Shown: positions 23,109 through 33,250, counted from the stretch's first letter. The stretch: 64,000 bases of DNA from Acetobacter estunensis (GCF_019083805.1 NZ_JAHRDV010000001.1:124001-188000), one strand, 5' to 3'. Notes: generated by a model from the letters alone, not told the origin. A program made the numbers and translations.

Positions 23109-23939
23109 TCAAGTTCCTGTAGAGGCTGCAATCTTTGCAAAACTGCGCTGACGCTGACGGATCAGGGCATAGACCCCACGGGCCGCCCAAGCATGCAGGC
23201 GGCTATGAGGCTTGAAGCCTATGGTTTTGAAAACCATGCCGGTCACACGGTCGATATGCTTCTGGCGATAGGACATGAGCGCACGCGACATGTAACCGGC
23301 AATGCACCGTTTGCGATCATACGGCACGCTCTCGGGTTCATTGGTCGTGTAGTAGGCGGACGCCAGTTCGTCGTCCTCGCTTTCCGTGATGCGCCCCAGA
23401 GCGATACGCGCGCGCGCCCATCCGCTCAATTTTTCCCGATCGAGATAACGCCGCATATGGTCATAGAAGAGCTTGAAATGGCGGTACTCATCCGCTGCGA
23501 TCAGTTTGCATATCTGGCGCAGAAGCGGTTCGTCCGTGGCATCCGCAAGCGCGGAATAGAAAGACGATGTGCCGGTTTCCACCATGCAGCGAGCGATCAG
23601 TTCGCCCGTTCGTGAACCGCGTACGGAGGTCGTGGTGTCCAGATCGATGTGAAAGGTCGAACGATACCGTTCAAAAGCGGCAGGATAGTCCCATGACGGA
23701 TCGGCCAGCATCGCCCAGCGACCAAGCGCGTCACCGTGCTGAACCTCTTCGATGGCCCAATTGTCCGCAGCGGCCCTGAAATCGGCATCGTCCGAGAAAA
23801 CATGGTTAAGATAGACTGCGTAATCGACGCCGTTGCGTTCGACAACGGCGGCCGCCTTCACGACGGCAATAATATCGGGATCCACACGCGACGGCTCGAA
23901 ACTGCCCCAGTCCAGTTGATCGATATGCCAGTGCTTCAT
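23109..23939 (-). CDS. Ferritin-like diiron protein, 276 aa
   Basis: A helical protein with two E-x-x-H blocks typical of ferritin-like diiron enzymes: WAIEEVQHGDALGRW and IAADEYRHFKLFYDH. A further Glu lies in CMVETGTSSFYSAL. Such proteins bind two irons and activate oxygen (desaturase, N-oxygenase or rubrerythrin-like). The substrate is not predictable from sequence. GGGGAT precedes the ATG at 23939. The C-terminus (SRLHAWAARGVYALIRQRQR) is basic. It lies next to the M13 peptidase gene on the same strand. Confidence 0.82.
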   Translation of the reverse strand: MKHWHIDQLDWGSFEPSRVDPDIIAVVKAAAVVERNGVDYAVYLNHVFSDDADFRAAADNWAIEEVQHGDALGRWAMLADPSWDYPAAFERYRSTFHIDLDTTTSVRGSRTGELIARCMVETGTSSFYSALADATDEPLLRQICKLIAADEYRHFKLFYDHMRRYLDREKLSGWARARIALGRITESEDDELASAYYTTNEPESVPYDRKRCIAGYMSRALMSYRQKHIDRVTGMVFKTIGFKPHSRLHAWAARGVYALIRQRQRSFAKIAASTGT

Positions 23940-24042
23940 GCCATCCCCGTTCCTGAACGCGCGTGGAGCGCCGCGCCTGCTTCGCCCTCGCCTGCCCTCA
24001 AAAACACCTGACGTCAAGAAAGGCTGCCTGTCGGCGGCGGCT

Positions 24043-25791
24043 TTATCCTGCGGCCGGAAACACCACTCCGCCACTCCGCATTGCCGCCACGCGACGGGCA
24101 GGAGGAGGCGTTGGAGCCGGACTGACCATACGTGAGGGTGCCGGCTGTCGTGGCGGATGATCGCTAAATGTCGCCATGAGAACGTCGGCGGTGACCGGCT
24201 TACCGAACAGCCACCCCTGCCCGCATTCGATGCCCAACTCCCGCGCCAGCGCAGATTCCGCTTCGGTTTCAATCATCTCCGCCACGGTCCGGCATCCCAG
24301 TTCGAACGCACAGCGTGCGATGGTGCGCACAAGGATACGATCACGCCCGCTTATCATGGCATTACGGAAAAACGGACCGTCGATCTTCACATAGCTTACA
24401 GGAAAACGCCGCAGATACTCGAAGCTCATGGCGCCTGCGCCGAAATCATCGAGGCAGATGCGATGACCGCGTTGGAAAAGATATTGCAACAGAGCACATG
24501 GCTGTTCGAATTCGGTGATTCCACGCGTTTCGGTGATTTCGATCAGAAGTCGGGAAGGCGCAACTTGTGTGTCGCTTCCTTCGAGCACCCCCCGCAGACG
24601 CTCGGCAAATTCCGCTGACTGCACCGACCGTCCCGAAACATTCAACGCCAGACGGACGCTGGCGGGCAGTTTCTGAAGCAGCTTGATCGTCTTCACGCAG
24701 TTCACGAGATCGAATGTGTTGATCATACCAACCTGTTCGGCGATCTGAATGAACTCGGATGTGTTGGAAATACCTCGTGCAACGCCCTGAGCGAACCGCG
24801 TAAGCACTTCGTAATGCTGAATGATCCCGGTCTTGAGCGTCAAGATCGGCTGAAGAACCTGAAAGAACGTCGCATCCTCAATGATGCTGCGACAGGACGC
24901 CACAAGTTCCCGGTCCTGACGGGCAGATGCCGCCAGACAGTCAGGCAGGTTCGTGACGGGTGCACAATCGGCGGAATGTCTCGCAAAGGTCGCAAGGGCG
25001 TGCTCAAGGGCCGCCTCCACTTCTTCCTGTTCCATCAGGGAGGCGTCAAGCGGCAGGGTCTGACTGCGTGGATGGGCCAACAAAACATCCGTGGCCTCGA
25101 TAATTTTTTGCTCCACAACGGATGGGTCTTCGCCGGCCTTCTGGATGAAGGCAAAACTGTCTTCCCCCAGTCGCGTCACGGCGCCTCCCTCGCTGTTCAG
25201 ACGAAGGATAGCTTCGGCCTCTGCGGCAAAAGCCATCCCCAACTTACTTGAGCGCAGTTTCGAGTCCTTCATCAGAGGCGGCAGCGCCAGCATGACCACC
25301 TCGAATCGGGGTTTTTCCTCTGCTGAAGGCACAAGCCTTCGCGCCAGATCGATGAAAGAGGTGCGGTCGAGAAACCCGTCACTACCAGCATCCGCGACAA
25401 ATGTGCGATCGAGGATGGTCGCCGTGACCAGACGCTCCCCCTTCACGCCGGGCATCGGACTCATGCCCACAATAGCAGTGACAAGTTCGGGGGTGCCTGC
25501 ATGCAGGAAACGCATCGCCAGCCGCCCGACCGGCTGCTCACGATCGAAGGCCTCCATGACACGGCGGAGAAAAATGCGATCCTGCGGCGCTATGAGATCG
25601 AACAGGGAGAGGCCACGCACTGCCGTCGGTGGGTGTCCGACCAGCTTCGCGATGGCTCCGCCCACATGACGAATGCGGAAAACCCGATCCACCTCGAACA
25701 ACACGTCAGCCGCCGCAAACGCCAGCGCCGCCAGTTGTTCAAGCCGACGGTCCGCCGAAGCCCCGGCCTTATTCTCTTTGTGGGGGGCCAT
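24043..25791 (-). CDS. PAS-EAL cyclic-di-GMP phosphodiesterase, 582 aa
   Basis: The N-terminal about 130 residues are PAS-like (FEVDRVFRIRHVGGAIAKLV). A degenerate GGDEF-like middle domain follows, and a complete EAL domain starts near residue 330. The EAL motifs are HYEVLTRF (ExLxR), LALNVSGRS, IEITET, CLDDFGAGAMS, YVKIDGPF, AEMIETEAE and GQGWLFGKP, so all metal and substrate residues appear present. It should hydrolyse c-di-GMP to pGpG and promote motility over cellulose/biofilm formation, a pathway relevant in acetic acid bacteria. A Pro-rich C-terminal tail follows. There is no membrane segment, so it is cytoplasmic. Confidence 0.88.
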   Translation of the reverse strand: MAPHKENKAGASADRRLEQLAALAFAAADVLFEVDRVFRIRHVGGAIAKLVGHPPTAVRGLSLFDLIAPQDRIFLRRVMEAFDREQPVGRLAMRFLHAGTPELVTAIVGMSPMPGVKGERLVTATILDRTFVADAGSDGFLDRTSFIDLARRLVPSAEEKPRFEVVMLALPPLMKDSKLRSSKLGMAFAAEAEAILRLNSEGGAVTRLGEDSFAFIQKAGEDPSVVEQKIIEATDVLLAHPRSQTLPLDASLMEQEEVEAALEHALATFARHSADCAPVTNLPDCLAASARQDRELVASCRSIIEDATFFQVLQPILTLKTGIIQHYEVLTRFAQGVARGISNTSEFIQIAEQVGMINTFDLVNCVKTIKLLQKLPASVRLALNVSGRSVQSAEFAERLRGVLEGSDTQVAPSRLLIEITETRGITEFEQPCALLQYLFQRGHRICLDDFGAGAMSFEYLRRFPVSYVKIDGPFFRNAMISGRDRILVRTIARCAFELGCRTVAEMIETEAESALARELGIECGQGWLFGKPVTADVLMATFSDHPPRQPAPSRMVSPAPTPPPARRVAAMRSGGVVFPAAG

Positions 25792-25951
25792 GGGTCTCCG
25801 CACATTTCCACTTTCGACGCCCCAGAGTGCGGGAAAGAGAATAAGGAGAACTTAAAATCGTCGCGAAATCGCAACTGCGTTGTAAAGCGTCGTCGTTCCA
25901 TGCCAAGGAAAGGCTTCACTCCGCGCTTCGATCAGAGGATGGTTCCGCAAC

Positions 25952-26956
25952 ATGGCCGATGGCAGCCAGATTCACTCCGCCACCTCCACGCCCGTCTCGT
26001 CAGTGTTGCGCCACGACTGGACGCGCGCAGATGTTCAGGCTCTGCTTGACCTTCCCTTCCCGGAGCTTCTGTACCGGGCGCAGACACTGCACCGCATGTT
26101 TTTCGATCCCACCGAGATCCAGATTTCAACCCTGCTCTCGATCAAGACCGGCGGTTGCCCCGAAGACTGCGCCTATTGCCCGCAAAGCTCCCGTCATGAA
26201 GAGCGCGTGCAGGCCGAGAAGCTCATGGCCGTGGAGAAGGTTGTGGCGGAAGCCCGCCGTGCGAAAGAGGCGGGCGCCGCACGTTTCTGCATGGGAGCGG
26301 CATGGCGCTCACCCAAGGATCATGACCTTGAAACAGTGTGCTCCATGATCAAGGGCGTAAAGACTCTCGGACTGGAAACATGCGTGACTCTGGGAATGCT
26401 CGATGACGCGCAGGCGCATCGTCTGAAGGACGCCGGGCTGGATTATTACAACCACAACATCGACACGTCGCCCGAGTTCTACGGTGAGATCATTTCGACG
26501 CGCACCTATCAGGAGCGCCTCGATACATTGGCCAATGTCCGTGACGCCGGGATCAATGTCTGCTGCGGCGGTATCGTCGGCATGGGTGAAGGCGAATCGG
26601 ACCGGGCTGGAATGATTGCGGCCTTGGCTTCCATGCCCAAGCACCCTGAAAGCGTGCCCATCAACCTGTTGGTGAAAGTCGCAGGAACGCCACTTGCCTC
26701 GGCTGAAGAGGTCGATCCACTCGATTTCGTGCGCATGATTGCCGTCGCTCGCGTGACAATGCCCGCAAGCCATGTGCGACTGGCGGCTGGCCGCGAAAAC
26801 ATGAGTGACGAGACTCAGGCGCTGTGTTTTCTGGCGGGAGCGAATTCGATTTTCTACGGTGAGCGTTTGCTGACCACGCCCAATCCCGCCGCAACGCGGG
26901 ACCGGCAATTGCTGGACCGGCTTGGCCTGCGCACCACGGTGGCGACATCTGCTTGA
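25952..26956 (+). CDS. bioB: Biotin synthase, 334 aa
   Basis: The radical-SAM enzyme that inserts sulfur into dethiobiotin. Cluster motif [10 protein letters not shown] is at residues 69-78. The N-H and Arg-rich blocks ([27 protein letters not shown]) and [13 protein letters not shown] are diagnostic. Length is normal. No other bio gene is adjacent. No terminator is obvious downstream, where a 206-bp gap without features separates it from the converging Sel1 gene. Confidence 0.97.
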   Translation: MADGSQIHSATSTPVSSVLRHDWTRADVQALLDLPFPELLYRAQTLHRMFFDPTEIQISTLLSIKTGGCPEDCAYCPQSSRHEERVQAEKLMAVEKVVAEARRAKEAGAARFCMGAAWRSPKDHDLETVCSMIKGVKTLGLETCVTLGMLDDAQAHRLKDAGLDYYNHNIDTSPEFYGEIISTRTYQERLDTLANVRDAGINVCCGGIVGMGEGESDRAGMIAALASMPKHPESVPINLLVKVAGTPLASAEEVDPLDFVRMIAVARVTMPASHVRLAAGRENMSDETQALCFLAGANSIFYGERLLTTPNPAATRDRQLLDRLGLRTTVATSA

Positions 26957-27162
26957 GACGTCGGTTTTCAAGTTGCGAGGCCGTTCTGAGCATATCCACA
27001 GCGAGCAGGCCGACTCTTGAACCGGGCCAAAGACAGGGGTCAGCGACCGCTCCCTTTTTACGGGCTCCTGCAACTCTGCTGATGGGCACGAACGTCCGGT
27101 TGGGTAGCCAGAGTAACGCAGTCGAAAGATGATGGCGGTCGTCAAATCAGACGGTCTTGGGT

Positions 27163-27828
27163 TCATTCACAAAGAAGACATTGCACCCGCTCTAATACTT
27201 TTTTCAATGCGACATGACAGGAAGCCTCGCCCACAAGCAGGGCAACACCTCTATACACATCATCAAAGCCCATGGAGATCGCGTGATCGAGCCAGAAGGC
27301 CGCTTGTTCGAACTGTTTTCTTTCAAGATACAGGCGCCCAAGATTGAGACATCCCCAGCAATCTCCTACCTCAGCCGCCATCTGAAACAATCTGAATGCC
27401 ATCGCAGTGTCTGGCGTGCCCTCCAGTCCTTCTTCATACAGAAGTCCCAGCATGTTCAAAGCTTTGGTCACACCAAGACGAGCCGCAGAAAAATAAAGTT
27501 CGGCCGCCCGATGGATATTTCGTTCAAGTGCTGATTGCTGCATGTACAGATCGGCAAGATTGAACATCGCCCATCCATAGCCCGCCCGAGCCGCCACCTG
27601 AAAACATTGCGCTGCCATGACAGGATTTCTGACCGTGCCCCACCCCATGGCAAATGCCCGACCAAGCATGTTGACGGCCCGCACATCTCCGCTGCGAGCC
27701 GCCGCCTCAAACATAATAAATGCTTGGCCAAGATTACCTTGATTCAAACTGATCTGTCCCAGAGCGAGAAAACTCTCCACCGAAAGGGACAGGCCAGAAA
27801 CATCATCCTGAGTTTTCATCTGAAGCAT
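27163..27828 (-). CDS. Sel1-repeat protein of the iron-uptake module, 221 aa
   Basis: Tandem Sel1/TPR-like helical hairpins: AFIMFEAAARSGDVRAVNML, GYGWAMFNLADLYMQ, VTKALNMLGLLYEEGLEG and CWGCLNLGRLYLER. These serve protein-protein contacts. It lies 7 bp after the TonB-dependent receptor gene and so is probably co-transcribed. A Sel1-repeat gene is also found near the piuA-piuC locus of Pseudomonas, so a role with this receptor is likely but undefined. Start ATG 27828 is not supported by a clear ribosome-binding site; ATG 27819 is possible. Confidence 0.75.
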   Translation of the reverse strand: MLQMKTQDDVSGLSLSVESFLALGQISLNQGNLGQAFIMFEAAARSGDVRAVNMLGRAFAMGWGTVRNPVMAAQCFQVAARAGYGWAMFNLADLYMQQSALERNIHRAAELYFSAARLGVTKALNMLGLLYEEGLEGTPDTAMAFRLFQMAAEVGDCWGCLNLGRLYLERKQFEQAAFWLDHAISMGFDDVYRGVALLVGEASCHVALKKVLERVQCLLCE

Positions 27829-27835
27829 CAAGCAA

Positions 27836-30121
27836 TCAGAAAGTAACACCGATATTGCCCAGGAACGTGCGACCTGACGTCGGAACGGCACGTCCCGTCG
27901 AAAATGACGATCCGTAGTTCAGGTGATCAGTGATGTTGTTCGCATTAAAGGACACACGGTAGTGCTTCAGCTCCCACGCCACCATGCCATTAAGCGAAAA
28001 ATTGTAGGGCATACGGGCTGTGTTGGTAATATCCGGTCCGGCCCAATACCCCGATGAATACTGCGCGCCTCCCGCAACCTTAAGCTGCCCCCAGCCAGGA
28101 TTGAGAATACGACTGGAGAGATCGTACGATGTCCACACTGAGAAATTGTTGTGCGGCACTTGAGGAGCTTCATTCCCATTGGACGTCGTGCTTTGCGTGA
28201 CCTTACCGTCCATGTAGGAATAGGATCCGTAAATATCCCAGTTCTTCGTGATCTTTCCCGTAAGGCTTAACTCCACGCCTCGGATGCGACGCCCGCTGCC
28301 CTGATCGGCAAATCCCGTAATCAGGTCGCCATTGTCATTGTAATAATGGGAATTGCTTTCATTGATTTGGAAGAATGCCAGTGTAGCACCCAAACGTTTG
28401 TCGAAAAAGTCCGCCTTGCTGCCAAATTCGAAGAGATCGCTGCGTTGCGGAGAAAAGTCCTTACCCGTTGCCGGTGTTTCCCCTGTGTTACCACTGAGCG
28501 TGACCATTGAAGCCACATCCGTACCAACCGGCTTATACGAACGCGCAAAAGTGAAATAGAACGACACCATTTCGAGCGGCGTATAAACAATACTTCCAGA
28601 GGGGCTCCAGCGATCAGATTTCTGGGTCGCGCGGTCTCCGCCTTTCTGGGCGACATAGCTGCTTCGGAACGTATCCCATCGAGCCGCGCCAAAAAGTGCC
28701 AACTGCTTGGTCAACTGGATATGATCGGAAAAGAACAGCCCCACATCCGTGGCATCCGCATTACGATATCCAGACCTGGGAAATGTCAGGCTGGTTCCTG
28801 AAGTGTGGTAATATGGGTCACGGATTGTCTGTGTGTTGGAGCGGCCGCTCCAGCTTCCGTAATAACGATCGTCATTGACATAATTCACATCCACACCGGC
28901 CTTGATGTCATGATGCACAAAGCCGGTCTTGAAACGAAACTGCCCCATCAGGACATTTTGAGCGCCCCATCCATGCTGGTCATAGGCCGCACCACCCCCT
29001 GCTCCATACGGCAAGGTGGGATTGCCCCCCGCGAGAAACTGAGACGCGCATGTTCCCGAGCACGGACCAGGGGTTGTGGCGGTGTACTGACGGTCATATT
29101 TGGTCCAGCGCGTGTCATTCGTCAGCGTGAACCAGCGTGTGATTTCGGACTTTAGAGCCGATGTCAGGGAATGTACGTCAGACTTGTCGCGGTCGAAATC
29201 GCGCACATAGCTGGTGTTTCGCGCAAGACCGTGACTGGTAATGGGACGATAGATGCCATCGCTCATCTGGATCATCGGCACGCCGTAATCCGGTGTGCTG
29301 TCACTGTTCAGCCATTGCCACGTCAGATGCCATGAGGTCTTGCTGCGCAGACCCACCCCGAAATCGACTGCCGTGCCATAACGGTTTGATGTCACATGAT
29401 CCCGGTCCGCCACATCGGACCGATTGTACATGCCGTTGACACGCAAGGCCATGTTGTCATCGATCTGATAATTGATATCGCCCGCTCCCCGGAAAAGGGA
29501 CGCGCTACCAAAAGCCTGATCGTAATTGTAGCTGTCACCCGCATGAGCATGCTTCATGCTCTGGTTGATCACACCGCCGACATTGCCCGCGCCAAAGTAT
29601 TCGCCTGTCGCACCCTTGATGACTTGCACGCTGTCCATGTTGAACATGTCGCGTGTATAGGTACCGAAATCTTTCAGGCCATCCGTGTACATATCCTGTC
29701 GGGCCTGAAGACCGCGGATACGAAACTGATCGCCATTCAGGCCGCCATTCCCCTCTCCCGTAGAAAGCGTGATCCCGGGCACATTCGCAAGCGCCTGATC
29801 CAGCGTATAGGCTCGCTGCTCCTTGAGGATTTCCTTGGGAATGACCGTAATGGCCTGCGGCGTCTCGCGCACCGAGGTTGGCATACGTGAAATGCCCAGA
29901 ACCTGACTATTGGTATTGCCCGCCGCCACACCGGGGTCTTCCGTACCACGCACTTTTACCGATGGCAGACGAATGGAAGAACTCTCCGTCTCCGAGTTGT
30001 TGGGAGCCGCTTCCTGCGCCTCGGCTTCGCCGCCGAGCACCCCCAACCCGGCCGACACACCAAAAATCATGGCCAGTGGCACATGGACGCTCCGCACCAC
30101 CGACCTGTCAGACCTGCTCAT
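27836..30121 (-). CDS. TonB-dependent catecholate-type siderophore receptor, 761 aa
   Basis: The outer-membrane receptor for a ferric siderophore. The signal peptide ends near EAEAQEAAP. The plug domain shows TSVRETPQAITVIPKEILKE, QFRIRGLQARQDMYTDGLKD and VIKGATGEYFGAGNVGGVIN, typical of the FhuA/Fiu/PiuA siderophore group. The barrel ends in the canonical terminal phenylalanine (GNIGVTF). Length is normal. PiuC-like and Sel1 genes flank it on the same strand and ExbB-ExbD-TonB genes lie divergently. A Fur-like box lies about 80 bp upstream. Confidence 0.93.
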   Translation of the reverse strand: MSRSDRSVVRSVHVPLAMIFGVSAGLGVLGGEAEAQEAAPNNSETESSSIRLPSVKVRGTEDPGVAAGNTNSQVLGISRMPTSVRETPQAITVIPKEILKEQRAYTLDQALANVPGITLSTGEGNGGLNGDQFRIRGLQARQDMYTDGLKDFGTYTRDMFNMDSVQVIKGATGEYFGAGNVGGVINQSMKHAHAGDSYNYDQAFGSASLFRGAGDINYQIDDNMALRVNGMYNRSDVADRDHVTSNRYGTAVDFGVGLRSKTSWHLTWQWLNSDSTPDYGVPMIQMSDGIYRPITSHGLARNTSYVRDFDRDKSDVHSLTSALKSEITRWFTLTNDTRWTKYDRQYTATTPGPCSGTCASQFLAGGNPTLPYGAGGGAAYDQHGWGAQNVLMGQFRFKTGFVHHDIKAGVDVNYVNDDRYYGSWSGRSNTQTIRDPYYHTSGTSLTFPRSGYRNADATDVGLFFSDHIQLTKQLALFGAARWDTFRSSYVAQKGGDRATQKSDRWSPSGSIVYTPLEMVSFYFTFARSYKPVGTDVASMVTLSGNTGETPATGKDFSPQRSDLFEFGSKADFFDKRLGATLAFFQINESNSHYYNDNGDLITGFADQGSGRRIRGVELSLTGKITKNWDIYGSYSYMDGKVTQSTTSNGNEAPQVPHNNFSVWTSYDLSSRILNPGWGQLKVAGGAQYSSGYWAGPDITNTARMPYNFSLNGMVAWELKHYRVSFNANNITDHLNYGSSFSTGRAVPTSGRTFLGNIGVTF

Positions 30122-30200
30122 TCCCGTCTCCTACTACGAAATCTTTCGTCTGCTTCGGCCGTTACACATCCGAAGCGAAACATGACGCTGCGCTACATGC

Positions 30201-30220
30201 TAACGAGAATGATTCGCAAC
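30201..30220. promoter_or_regulatory. Fur-like box upstream of the siderophore receptor
   Basis: On the minus strand GTTGCGAATCATTCTCGTTA resembles bacterial Fur operators (GAAT-ATTC core). It lies between the PiuC-like gene and the receptor start. Iron repression is inferred. Confidence 0.5.
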
Positions 30221-30275
30221 AAATGAGTCGTGAACGCACTGTGTCAAAACATGATTGTGGCTTTTGAGTATCACC

Positions 30276-30959
30276 TCATAACTCCGCCCACTGGCGAAGA
30301 AGATTATGATAGGTCGAGGTCAGGCCAAGCACTCCCGGATGTTCATCCGGCAAGGCTGTGCGGGTGGCAATGATCGAACGGTCAAACTCGTAGAGCAGCG
30401 TTCGCTTTGTGTCGTCTCGCACCATCGACTGCGTCCAGAAGAAGGACGCCCAGCGACTGCCTCTCGTCACGGGCGTGACGCTATGCAGACTGCTTGAGGG
30501 ATAAAGCACCATATCGCCCGCAGGCAGCTTGACGCTGTGTGCTCCATACGTGTCCTGCACAACCAGTTCTCCTCCGTCATAATCTCGCGGATCGGTTAGA
30601 AAGAGCGTGCAGGATACATCCGTGCGAATGCGAAATCCCGTGCCCGGCAAGGGACGGATCGCGTTGTCCACATGCGCGTGAAAGTGCATCCCCGCATCGT
30701 AACGATTGAAAAGCGGTGGAAACACACGCAGCGGAAGAGCCGCACTGTTAAAAATCGGATTGCGTCCCAATGCGCGCAAAACAAGCTCGGATAATTCCTG
30801 ACCGGCCGAGGAATCTCCGGGAACCTGGAGGTTTTTTTTGGCTTTGGCTGACTGGTCTCCCGCCGTAACCCGACCGTCCACCCATTGAATGTCTTCCAAT
30901 ACATGAAGGCACCGCGCCAGTTCCTCGGCGTTGAGCACCTCCGGCACATGAATAAGCAT
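30276..30959 (-). CDS. PiuC/PKHD-type Fe(II)/2-oxoglutarate dioxygenase, 227 aa
   Basis: The family of cytoplasmic dioxygenases tied to TonB receptors (PiuC, YbiX). The Fe(II) triad is in [14 protein letters not shown] (H-x-D) with the distal His in [20 protein letters not shown]. The 2-oxoglutarate-binding Arg is the RWASFFW arginine. [20 protein letters not shown] is the family signature. The ATG at 30959 has GGGAG 8 nt upstream. The exact substrate in iron uptake is not known. Confidence 0.92.
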   Translation of the reverse strand: MLIHVPEVLNAEELARCLHVLEDIQWVDGRVTAGDQSAKAKKNLQVPGDSSAGQELSELVLRALGRNPIFNSAALPLRVFPPLFNRYDAGMHFHAHVDNAIRPLPGTGFRIRTDVSCTLFLTDPRDYDGGELVVQDTYGAHSVKLPAGDMVLYPSSSLHSVTPVTRGSRWASFFWTQSMVRDDTKRTLLYEFDRSIIATRTALPDEHPGVLGLTSTYHNLLRQWAEL

Positions 30960-31033
30960 GTGACACTCCCGTCCTGTCGATCCACCAACAAAACCAGTCA
31001 CACTCCCCGCCACATGGCGCGTCAGTCATATTA

Positions 31034-31054
31034 TGCAACCGATTATCAGTTGCA
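31034..31054. promoter_or_regulatory. Palindromic operator candidate between piuC-like and exbB
   Basis: TGCAAC-N9-GTTGCA forms a perfect 6-bp inverted repeat with GATTATC inside. It lies 75 bp from the PiuC-like start on one side and upstream of exbB on the other, so it can control both. It may be a Fur-type site; this is inference. Confidence 0.45.
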
Positions 31055-31222
31055 CTCATAACCAAGCCCCGTCATAGAACCAACAGGAAGTTTCGCGATG
31101 TTACGGATGATGACTCCGAACATACGAACACCCGTAATCCAGTGGCGTTTTCTCCGCTCATCTTCCCCATGCAACGGCGGAAAAGGAGGAAACCCGTTCT
31201 CACTGAAAGGCTCCGCTGCGTC

Positions 31223-31975
31223 ATGCCCGTCGATACGCCTGCTTCGGTTCCTCTCACTTTCTCTCCGTGGGACATGTTCCTCGGAGCGGGGCCTGTCGTC
31301 CGGGCCGTGATGATCCTTCTGGCTCTTGCCAGCATCGCCACGTGGACGATCTTCATCGCGAAATCCATCGAACTCAGACGGTTGCGCGCCAGACTGATGG
31401 CAGCCGACATTCTTCTGGACGATGCGCCCTCCCTTGATGGCGCGGAGGACCTGACACGCAAGTGCCGTGTCGCACACACTCTAGTTCTGGCAGCCGAAGA
31501 CGAACGCACCCGTTCACACGACATTCCTGAGGACGGCGAAGGGCTGAAGGAGCGCATCGTTCTTCATCTGGAGCGTATCGAAGCCAGTGAAGCCCGGCGC
31601 CTCATGCGGGGTACGGGGTTGCTGGCAACCATCGGCGCAACCGCGCCGTTCGTGGGCCTGTTCGGCACGGTATGGGGCATCATGACCTCCTTCACCGGCA
31701 TCGCGGCCACCAAAGCCACGAGCCTTGCCGTTGTGGCGCCCGGCATCGCCGAGGCCCTTCTGGCCACAGCGCTTGGACTGGTCGCGGCCATTCCTGCCGT
31801 GGTGATCTACAATCACCTCGGACGCCAATGCGCCGCCTGCCGTGAAGGCGTGGCCGACCTGACAGCCTCCGTGATGCGCCTCGTGTCCCGTGATCTCGGG
31901 CGTCTCCGCCCCACCCTCTCTCGCGCGCAGGTCATTCCTTTCGCCTCGCGCGAGCAGCGCATTCCGGCGGAATGA
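31223..31975 (+). CDS. exbB: ExbB-type proton channel subunit, 250 aa
   Basis: The inner-membrane component that powers TonB with the proton gradient. Three membrane segments are seen: AVMILLALASIATWTIFIAK, the TGLLATIGATAPFVGLFGTVWG block and LAVVAPGIAEALLATALGLV followed by AAIPAVVIYNHL. The latter two are the most conserved ExbB/MotA signatures. The ATG at 31223 (MPVDTPASV) is chosen because it gives a normal length and has GAAAGG upstream. ATGs at 31142 and 31169 are in frame but add a basic extension. Confidence 0.93.
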   Translation: MPVDTPASVPLTFSPWDMFLGAGPVVRAVMILLALASIATWTIFIAKSIELRRLRARLMAADILLDDAPSLDGAEDLTRKCRVAHTLVLAAEDERTRSHDIPEDGEGLKERIVLHLERIEASEARRLMRGTGLLATIGATAPFVGLFGTVWGIMTSFTGIAATKATSLAVVAPGIAEALLATALGLVAAIPAVVIYNHLGRQCAACREGVADLTASVMRLVSRDLGRLRPTLSRAQVIPFASREQRIPAE

Positions 31976-31985
31976 GAAACACGCC

Positions 31986-32420
31986 ATGGCCATTCGCATC
32001 CGTCACAGTTCCGACGACCTGCACGAAGCGCACGAGATCAATGTCACCCCCTTCATCGACGTCATGCTGGTGCTGCTCATCATCTTCATGGTGACCGCGC
32101 CATTGACCACGGTGAACGTGCCGGTGGATCTACCCTCTTCCATCGAAAAACCCACACCACGACCCGATGACCCGCTGTTTCTCACCATCAAGGCCGATCA
32201 TGGTCTGGCGCTGGGCGAAGAGGATATCGCACCCGACGCTCTGGCTGGCGCCATGGAGAAAGCCAGCAAGGGCAACAAGGACGAACGCATCTTTCTGCGG
32301 GCTGACAAGACCGTGGATTACGGCACTCTTATGGGCGTGATGGACAAACTGCGCGCAGCCGGTTTTCTCAAGGTCGCGCTGGTCAATCTTCAGGGGCAGG
32401 AGGAAGGAGCAGAGCAATGA
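31986..32420 (+). CDS. exbD: ExbD-type biopolymer transport protein, 144 aa
   Basis: The second component of the TonB energising complex. The single membrane helix INVTPFIDVMLVLLIIFMVT contains the essential Asp. A periplasmic domain follows (LTIKADHGLALGEEDIAP, RADKTVDYGTLMGVMD). It overlaps tonB by ATGA. Confidence 0.95.
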   Translation: MAIRIRHSSDDLHEAHEINVTPFIDVMLVLLIIFMVTAPLTTVNVPVDLPSSIEKPTPRPDDPLFLTIKADHGLALGEEDIAPDALAGAMEKASKGNKDERIFLRADKTVDYGTLMGVMDKLRAAGFLKVALVNLQGQEEGAEQ

Positions 32421-33250
32421 GCAGCGCTGTTTTCCCGTCTTCCACCTCGTTCCGCGACCGGCGTCATCAGGCGCTGCAACACGAGCGGCAACGGGAACGA
32501 CGCCTCTGGGGAACAGCGCTAACAGCAGTAGTGATTTTCATAACAGCCAGCGTGGCCCTGAGCACGCTCATTCCGCGCTCCCCACCCGCAGTCTCCCTGC
32601 CACCCCCAGCCGCCATTGCCATCGATCTTGCCCCTCTTCCAACAGCTACCCCCACGCCTCCGCAAGACGTGCCGAAAGGCCCAAAACAGACACAGGCCCA
32701 GCCGGACCCCACGCCGGAAGAGCCACCTAAAATAGCAGCACCGCCCTCTCCTACGCCGCATCCTCCTGTTCCCGTGCCGAAAACCGAGACGCGCAAGGTC
32801 GTGAAAAAGACCGTCGTCAAACCCGTTTCGCATAAGGAAAAACCACTTCCGCTCAAAGAAGCGTCAGCGGAACGCACCACAGCGCCTCCTTCCACCGAAG
32901 CTCCTCCTGCCGTTACACAGGCGTCCCCTTCACCGGGAGCGTCCTCTTCGCACGCATCGCGTGCTCCGGCTTCATGGCAGAGCGATCTCGTGGCGAGGCT
33001 GGAACGCTTCAAACGCTACCCAACGGAGGCGCAACGCCATCGGGAGGAAGGCACCCCGCTCCTGACCTTCACCATGAATCGCAAGGGACGTGTGCTGTCC
33101 GCTCGCCTCACAAAACCATCCGGTTATACCTTGCTCGATCAGGAAACACTGGCTCTTGTTCGGCGCGCCGAACCACTGCCCGAACCACCAGACAGTGTAC
33201 CGGGAGACACGATCACCCTGACCGTTCCCATTGAATTCTACGTTGAGTAG
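32417..33250 (+). CDS. tonB: TonB energy-transducing protein, 277 aa
   Basis: Links the ExbB-ExbD motor to outer-membrane receptors. One N-terminal membrane helix (GTALTAVVIFITASVALSTL), a long Pro/Lys-rich periplasmic spacer (residues about 60-150) and a C-terminal TonB domain with FKRYPTEAQRHREEGTPLL and IEFYVE at the end. The gene order exbB-exbD-tonB next to the siderophore receptor makes a complete import module apart from the inner-membrane permease. Confidence 0.93.
   Translation: MSSAVFPSSTSFRDRRHQALQHERQRERRLWGTALTAVVIFITASVALSTLIPRSPPAVSLPPPAAIAIDLAPLPTATPTPPQDVPKGPKQTQAQPDPTPEEPPKIAAPPSPTPHPPVPVPKTETRKVVKKTVVKPVSHKEKPLPLKEASAERTTAPPSTEAPPAVTQASPSPGASSSHASRAPASWQSDLVARLERFKRYPTEAQRHREEGTPLLTFTMNRKGRVLSARLTKPSGYTLLDQETLALVRRAEPLPEPPDSVPGDTITLTVPIEFYVE

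Noticed and set aside
26957-27162. Gap between bioB and the Sel1 gene searched for a terminator or riboswitch
   Set aside because: No convincing stem with a T-tract and no known aptamer pattern was seen.
32467-33012. Long antisense ORF opposite tonB
   Set aside because: It is the shadow of the Pro-rich spacer of TonB, giving a Gly/Val-rich meaningless product.
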